A stretch of DNA of 54,204 nt, from assembly GCF_047638075.1 (NCBI RefSeq), contig NZ_JBLJBV010000096.1, positions 1-54,204 on the forward strand, written 5' to 3'. This stretch comes from UBA6197 sp047638075. GTDB taxonomy: Bacteria > Pseudomonadota > Alphaproteobacteria > Rhodobacterales > Rhodobacteraceae. Below the pieces are notes generated by a model, which had not been told where the DNA came from, made no database searches, and worked only from the letters and a program-made list of their open reading frames with translations. Position numbers and translations under genes: made by a program. How positions within the stretch are numbered: the first letter of the stretch is position 1; the number at the start of each line of letters is the position of its first letter. Below, piece by piece: positions 49,352 to 54,204 of this stretch.

Positions 49352-51399
49352 TGCATAAGACAGACAGAAACCACGCCGCCGGGACCGGTTCCCGGCGGCT
49401 TTTCTTTTATAATGGCGGCTTCTTGCGCCAACCCAGGTTGCGCCGGATACTGGCGCTGGCGGGGTATGATTTGCGGTTGGGTCTACCGAGGCCGGGTGAC
49501 GGGGTGGCGGTCTGGGGCCGCAGCCCCTATGCCGCGCGCGGTGAGGCGGTGGCGGCCAAACGCGGTGCGGGTCTGGTGCGGCTGGAGGATGCGTTCCTGC
49601 GCTCGGTCCGGCCGGGGCGCATGGGGGATGCGCCATTGGGCCTGTTGATTGACCCTATGGGCGTGCATTTTGACAGCGCCACCCCATCGCGGATCGAGCA
49701 GTTACTGGCGACTGCCCCCTTGGACGATACCAACATTTTGCAACAGGCCCGGGACGGAATAGCACGGTTGCAGGCGTTGGTTCTGTCAAAATACAACAAC
49801 TTTGACGAGACGCTTTTACCGCCGTCGCCCGGCTATGTGCTGGTGGTGGACCAGACGTTAGGCGATGCCTCGATCCGGCACGGCGGGGCCACGGCGGCGA
49901 CGTTTCGGGAAATGCTGGCCTATGCGCAGATTGAAAACCCCGGCGCGCGGATTGTGATCAAAACCCATCCAGAAACCATGCTGGGTCTGCGCGGTGGTCA
50001 CTTTGATGACAGGCACGGTGACGCGCGCACCATGCTCTTGCGCGATCCAATCTCGCCCTGGGCGCTCTTGGAGGGTGCGATTGCTGTTTACACGGTGTCA
50101 TCGCAACTGGGCTATGAGGCAATTCTGGCCGGGCATAAGCCGCGGGTCTTTGGCCAGCCGTTTTATGCGGGCTGGGGGCTGACGGTTGATCAAAGCCCGG
50201 TGGCGCGGCGCCAAAGGACGCTGACGCGGGCACAGATTTTCGCGGTCTCCCACATCCTCGCACCCCTGTGGTATGATCCCTGCCGCGACAGACTGTGCAG
50301 CTTTTCCGAGGTGGTCGACCAGTTGGAAGCCGAGGTGCGTAGCTACCGCGCCGACCGCGTGGGCCATGTGGCGCTGGGGATGCGGCTGTGGAAACGTGGC
50401 GCACTGCAAAAGGTCTTTGGCCGCGAACGGCCCTTGGTTTTTGCCCGTGACGCTGCGGGCGCGGTTGCCAAGGCCCGTGCGACGGGCCGGGGTATTCTGG
50501 TCTGGGCGGGCAAGGAAACCCCCGATCTGGCGGCGCAGGCGCAGGGCATTGCCGTGGTACGGGTCGAGGATGGATTCGTGCGCTCTCGCGGGTTGGGCGC
50601 TGATCTGGTGGCGGCGCTGTCACTGGTGACAGATCAGCGCGGGATCTACTATGATCCGGCGCGGCCTTCGGACCTTGAGGCGTTGATTGCCGCGCCACCT
50701 CTGCCCGGCGGGAAACTGCGGGCCGAGAGGCTATTGGCGACCATTCGCAGGGCGGGCCTGTCAAAATACAACCTGCGCAACCCTGCCCTGCTCATCCTGC
50801 CAGAAGGGCGCCGGATTCTGGTGCCGGGGCAGGTCGAGGATGATGCATCAATCCGGTGTGGGGGCGGTAAGGTTTGCACTAATCTTGCATTTCTCGCGCA
50901 GGTTCGGGCCGAAAACCCAGCCGCAATTATCATTTTCAAACCTCACCCCGATGTTGAGGCCGGTCTGCGCCCCGGCAGGATCGACCCCCAATCAGCCGGG
51001 CTCTATGCAGATGTTGTGGCAGCCCATGCCGATCCGGTCGCCCAGATCGACGCCGTCGATGAGGTTTGGACGATGACCTCGCTGCTGGGGTTTGAGGCGC
51101 TGGTCCGCGGCAAGCGGGTCACCTGTCTGGGCGCACCGTTCTACGCCGGTTGGGGGCTGACGCATGATCTGGGGCCGAAGGTGGCGCGGCGCAGCGCAAG
51201 ACCCGATCTTCTGCAGCTGACCCATGCCGCGCTAATCGCTTATCCGCGCTATTTTGACCCGATCAGCGGCCGCCCCTGCCCGCCCGAAGTCGTGATGGAA
51301 CGGTTGGAAACCGGATATGTAGGTCGCGCAGGCGTCATGAACCGTGTGCTGGCCAAGGCGCAGGGCATCATGGCCAGCTTTGCCCCACTTTGGCGCTGA
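49351..51399 (+). CDS. kpsC: capsule beta-Kdo transferase, KpsC-like
   Basis: A 682-residue protein with two tandem homologous glycosyltransferase modules (about 25-335 and 360-660), as in KpsC, which extends the poly-Kdo primer. Each repeat has the same marks: LEDAFLRS / VEDGFVRSRGLGADLV, LSKYNNF / LSKYNLRNP, KTHPE / KPHPD, TVSSQLGYEAILAG / TMTSLLGFEALVRG, and FGQPFYAGWGLT / LGAPFYAGWGLT. The start is the ATG that overlaps the OPX stop by one base. The stop abuts the norF stop on the opposite strand (TGA|TCA). Confidence 0.93.
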   Translation: MHKTDRNHAAGTGSRRLFFYNGGFLRQPRLRRILALAGYDLRLGLPRPGDGVAVWGRSPYAARGEAVAAKRGAGLVRLEDAFLRSVRPGRMGDAPLGLLIDPMGVHFDSATPSRIEQLLATAPLDDTNILQQARDGIARLQALVLSKYNNFDETLLPPSPGYVLVVDQTLGDASIRHGGATAATFREMLAYAQIENPGARIVIKTHPETMLGLRGGHFDDRHGDARTMLLRDPISPWALLEGAIAVYTVSSQLGYEAILAGHKPRVFGQPFYAGWGLTVDQSPVARRQRTLTRAQIFAVSHILAPLWYDPCRDRLCSFSEVVDQLEAEVRSYRADRVGHVALGMRLWKRGALQKVFGRERPLVFARDAAGAVAKARATGRGILVWAGKETPDLAAQAQGIAVVRVEDGFVRSRGLGADLVAALSLVTDQRGIYYDPARPSDLEALIAAPPLPGGKLRAERLLATIRRAGLSKYNLRNPALLILPEGRRILVPGQVEDDASIRCGGGKVCTNLAFLAQVRAENPAAIIIFKPHPDVEAGLRPGRIDPQSAGLYADVVAAHADPVAQIDAVDEVWTMTSLLGFEALVRGKRVTCLGAPFYAGWGLTHDLGPKVARRSARPDLLQLTHAALIAYPRYFDPISGRPCPPEVVMERLETGYVGRAGVMNRVLAKAQGIMASFAPLWR

Positions 51400-51669
51400 T
51401 CAGCCGGCCAGATAAAGGCCAAGCAGCAAGATCGCGTAAAACGCAAGCACCATTTCAAAGCCACGCCGCCAGAATGGCGCCTCTGCAAGCCCCAGATACT
51501 GCACGAGAATTATCCGGGATTTCGCCCAAGCCAGAGTCAAAATCAGGGCGCCCCCCACACTGATCATCGGACCGCTGAGTGCCCCCCGTGCGACCGCAAT
51601 CGACAGCGCTGTCGACACGCCCGACAGCGCAACAAGCCATATCCATGCGCGGATCAAAGGGTCAGACAT
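51400..51669 (-). CDS. norF: nitric oxide reductase accessory protein NorF (cytochrome-oxidase subunit IV-like)
   Basis: An 89-residue membrane protein with three hydrophobic segments (WIWLVALSGVSTALSIAVA, ISVGGALILTLAWAK, FEMVLAFYAILLLGLYLAG). Small size, the subunit IV-like AWAKSRIILVQYLGL segment and its position after norE identify it. It supports maturation or stability of the Nor complex. The start MSDPLIRAW is 2 bp after the norE stop. It is last in the nor operon. Confidence 0.82.
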   Translation of the reverse strand: MSDPLIRAWIWLVALSGVSTALSIAVARGALSGPMISVGGALILTLAWAKSRIILVQYLGLAEAPFWRRGFEMVLAFYAILLLGLYLAG

Positions 51670-51671
51670 GG

Positions 51672-52247
51672 TTACCTCAGCAAGTAGATGACAGGGAACA
51701 GCAGCACCCAGACCAGATCGACCATATGCCAAAAGGCTGCGCCAACCTCAACCGTGCGCGGGGTACAGCGGTAGCCAACCACGGCAAGTATCAAAATACC
51801 AAATACCACATGCGCGGCGTGAAAGCCGGTAAGCAGATAGTAAAATGTAAAGAACGGGTGTGTTTCCGTGCCGATGCCTTGTGCAAACTTCGCAGCGTAT
51901 TCCATGCCCTTGATGACAAGAAACACGACCCCCAACGCCGAAGCGCCCGCCAACAATGCGCGGGTGCGCCAAATCAGCCCGACATGAGCCGCCCGAACCG
52001 CCAACGCGGCCAGGAAACCCGAGGTGACCAAAACCAACGTATTCAGACCGGCCCCGGCCCGAAAGAGATGGTCTTGCGCCTCTGCAAAACCGATGGGATC
52101 GGTGATCCTGACGGCCAAGAAAGCGGCAAGACCGGCGCCAAAAACCAAAAGTTCTGAAATGATCAGAACCCACATCATCAGATCGCCCGGAAGCTGATCG
52201 ATAGCCGAAAGCTGTTCCAGCGGTTGCGGGTTAGAAGGTTCTGTCAT
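51672..52247 (-). CDS. norE: nitric oxide reductase accessory protein NorE (cytochrome c oxidase subunit III-like)
   Basis: A 191-residue five-span membrane protein of the heme-copper oxidase subunit III family. It has LPGDLMMWVLIISELLVFGAGLAA near the N terminus, YYLLTGFHAAHVVFGILIL, and the C-terminal VGAAFWHMVDLVWVLLFPVIYLL typical of the family. Size and its place between norD and norF mark it as NorE rather than an oxidase subunit. Its ATG overlaps the norD stop as ATGA. Confidence 0.9.
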   Translation of the reverse strand: MTEPSNPQPLEQLSAIDQLPGDLMMWVLIISELLVFGAGLAAFLAVRITDPIGFAEAQDHLFRAGAGLNTLVLVTSGFLAALAVRAAHVGLIWRTRALLAGASALGVVFLVIKGMEYAAKFAQGIGTETHPFFTFYYLLTGFHAAHVVFGILILAVVGYRCTPRTVEVGAAFWHMVDLVWVLLFPVIYLLR

Positions 52248-54187
52248 GCGCCCACCAATTGACGATAGATTTCAGGAAGGGCTGCGGTCAGATGGTCGGC
52301 GTGCGGGATCAGCGCATAGCCGCCGCGTCCAAACATCCGCGGAAACCACGATTTGCCCTGCCGATCAACCGTGATGCCAAAGACCGCGTGACCGGCGCGG
52401 CGTGCTTCGCGAACGGCCATACGGCTATCTTCGATGCCGTGGCGGCCCTCGTAATGGTCAAGATCGTTGGGCTTTCCATCAGTGATTACCAAAAGCAGAC
52501 GGCGTTTTTTGCTTTGGCGCGCCAGATCGGCGCTGGCATGGCGCATGGCTGCCCCAAGCCGCGTGTAAAAACCCGGTCGCAACCCCGCAATCCGGGCCTC
52601 GACCGTGCGGCTCATCGGTTCACCAAATTCCTTGCAGCCCAGCATATAAACGCGATCGCGGCGTAAAGACGAAAACGCGTTGATAGCGAAATCATCGCTG
52701 CACGCATCCAGACCCCAAGCAAGGGCGGTCAAGGCTTCACGTTCAATATCAATAACCTGACGCCCCGTAACCGCGCTCTCGGTAGATCGTGACACATCCA
52801 GCAGGATCGACACGGCTAGGTCGCGGGCCTGTGGCCGGGTCTGACGCCAGATCCGCTCGCCCGCCTGGCCGGTGGCCAGAAGATCGGCGCGCGCACGCAC
52901 GGCCGCCTCGATGTCCAACTCATCGCCATCAAGATGGCCCGACGTCATGATCCGGCCGGGGCGCATCGCCTCGAACTGACGTTTGACAGCGCGGATGCGA
53001 TGCGCTGCGCGCGGATCTTTCAGGAATTCGGGTTCCTCGGAGCTGGGCTCTTGCTGGCTTGCCAGAACGCGGACGTGATCACGCATATAGCTGCCGGTGC
53101 GCACATCCCATTCCGGGTAGGTGTGAATTCCTGATAGCTCTTCGCGGTTGACGTCTTCGGGGGCAAGGTCAAGGTGCAGTTTCAGCCGCGTGGCAGGCGC
53201 CTTTGAAATCTGTCCAAGGCCAATTTCATCCTGATCGTCGGCGGCCTTCTTGGCGTCGTCGTTTTCGTCATCCTCAACGCGGCGGTTGAGGTTCAAAAAC
53301 TCAGCCCACGACAGGATCGCCTCGAATTTGTGCAAGATAAAGCTGTCTGTCCGGTTCGCCTGATCGGCGTTGCGACGGCGTGCGCGGTGGGTGCGCTCGG
53401 AATCGCTGCCCTGCTCGGGCGTGCCTTCGGTGTCGCGGCTTTCCACCTCGGAGGCGGCAGAGGTCGTCAATTCGCGCAGGTCGGGCCATAGCGGCACGGG
53501 GCGGAACGGCTGATAGCCGGTTGGCAGGCGTAGCGGGGCAAAATCCTCGGCATGCACCGCGGCATCGTAGGTTTGGGATAGCGCCGAAAGGGGGGCCGGG
53601 TCGCCCAGATCATGTCGGATCAATGCCTCGATCGCGGCTTCGGCGTGGGGTAGCTTGGGAAAGGGGCGCAGCATCAGGTAGGCGGCGCTCAGATCACGAA
53701 AAAGCGGGCGCAGGCCGGGGGCATTTTCCAGCGTAGCGGTGACAGTCGCGCGGGCGGTGGCCAGTGCAGCCAAATCGCTGTGCAGCAGGTCGGCCTCTCC
53801 GATTTTACCGGTAGCATGGGCCGCACAGGCGGTTAGCCACAGGTAAAGCGCGGCATTCGCGGCGCGCTCGGGAAAGACCGACAGGCTTTCGGGCAGGCGC
53901 AGCGACGCGCCGTCAAAACTGGCGCGGGGCGTCCGCTCAGACTCGGCCCCCAAACGTCGCCAGAATGAGAGCCGGTGGTGGCTGATTTCCGGCGCAACCG
54001 GCTTGATCTCGACGGCAGAGGCGCCGCCGAGACCCCGAAAGAACACGGCCAACCGGCCGCCGATCTCACTCAGATCGACACGCGCATCATCATGCACCAA
54101 AGGCGCATCCAGACGGCTGGCAAACGAGTGCCATAGCTTCCCGACGGTTTCCTCGGGTTCCCAAGGCTCAAAGTCGATCCTGGTCAC
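52244..54187 (-). CDS. norD: nitric oxide reductase activation protein NorD (VWA domain)
   Basis: A 647-residue cytoplasmic protein that with the AAA+ protein NorQ is needed to assemble active NorCB. The C-terminal von Willebrand A domain (about 440-640) has an intact MIDAS: LDVSRSTES, a later Thr/Asp pair, and LLLVITDGKPNDLDHYEGRHG. The N-terminal two thirds are helical with an acidic, low-complexity middle (EDDENDDAKKAADDQDE). A GTG start with GAGG upstream gives MTRIDFEPWEPEETVGKLW. The window ends 17 bp beyond it, so an earlier start cannot be ruled out. norCBQ would lie to the right. Confidence 0.9.
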   Translation of the reverse strand: MTRIDFEPWEPEETVGKLWHSFASRLDAPLVHDDARVDLSEIGGRLAVFFRGLGGASAVEIKPVAPEISHHRLSFWRRLGAESERTPRASFDGASLRLPESLSVFPERAANAALYLWLTACAAHATGKIGEADLLHSDLAALATARATVTATLENAPGLRPLFRDLSAAYLMLRPFPKLPHAEAAIEALIRHDLGDPAPLSALSQTYDAAVHAEDFAPLRLPTGYQPFRPVPLWPDLRELTTSAASEVESRDTEGTPEQGSDSERTHRARRRNADQANRTDSFILHKFEAILSWAEFLNLNRRVEDDENDDAKKAADDQDEIGLGQISKAPATRLKLHLDLAPEDVNREELSGIHTYPEWDVRTGSYMRDHVRVLASQQEPSSEEPEFLKDPRAAHRIRAVKRQFEAMRPGRIMTSGHLDGDELDIEAAVRARADLLATGQAGERIWRQTRPQARDLAVSILLDVSRSTESAVTGRQVIDIEREALTALAWGLDACSDDFAINAFSSLRRDRVYMLGCKEFGEPMSRTVEARIAGLRPGFYTRLGAAMRHASADLARQSKKRRLLLVITDGKPNDLDHYEGRHGIEDSRMAVREARRAGHAVFGITVDRQGKSWFPRMFGRGGYALIPHADHLTAALPEIYRQLVGA

Positions 54188-54204
54188 GCCCGGCCTCACC
54201 CGAA

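Noticed and set aside
1..54204. CRISPR arrays, rRNA genes or insertion sequences
   Set aside because: No regularly spaced direct repeats, rRNA sequence or transposase-like ORF with terminal inverted repeats was seen.

Overview
The window looks like a chromosomal segment of a marine or freshwater Rhodobacteraceae-type alphaproteobacterium. The evidence is high GC with strong G/C third positions, a tRNA-His without an extra 5' G (G1:U72, A73), CIRCE-controlled groESL, TAXI-type TRAP and ribose-type ABC transporters, the rib-nusB order, a nor (nitric oxide reductase) operon end, and an intergenic hairpin repeat ending in GAGTATTTT. Assignments rest on reading translated proteins and motifs by eye; no database search was run.

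Layout. 1-6322: a HAD-IIA hydrolase, Mn-dependent pyrophosphatase, a TraB/GumN protein, CIRCE-groES-groEL, and a cold-shock gene. 6323-19723: a 13.4 kb sugar or polyol catabolic island made of three transcription units: a ribose-type ABC transporter (minus), an operon aldehyde dehydrogenase / FGGY kinase / HAD phosphatase / RpiR regulator / RpiA (minus), and a plus operon FAH-family dehydratase / 2-hydroxyacid dehydrogenase / SDR / polyol dehydrogenase. All three promoters carry a 17-bp palindrome, ATCTAG-N5-CTAGAT or a degenerate form, over the likely -10 element. This is a candidate RpiR regulon and, with its mixed oxidative and phosphorylative gene set and unknown substrate, the best candidate for an undescribed system here. 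19871-22722: glpX and recJ.

22826-27085: tRNA-Glu followed by a P4-type integrase and phage remnants (5' end of a primase gene, N-terminal terminase ATPase, head-tail connector, two small genes), closed on the right by an imperfect copy of the tRNA 3' end. This is a decayed 4.2 kb element with an internal deletion scar. 27788-33746: iron/heme uptake: exbB-exbD-exbD-tonB, an operon of a new 51-residue gene, hemP, bfd and bfr, and a divergent TonB-dependent receptor with an FNR-type box in its promoter region. 33899-38192: an FAD oxidoreductase and a TAXI TRAP transporter. 38302-41206: two GDP-mannose precursor genes. 41302-43719: MOSC protein, tRNA-His, DUF6324, mmcB and small genes. 43874-46659: ribE-ribB(A)-ribH-nusB. 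46856-51399: KpsS-like, OPX lipoprotein and KpsC-like capsule genes. 51400-54204: norF, norE and norD, the last running to the window edge.
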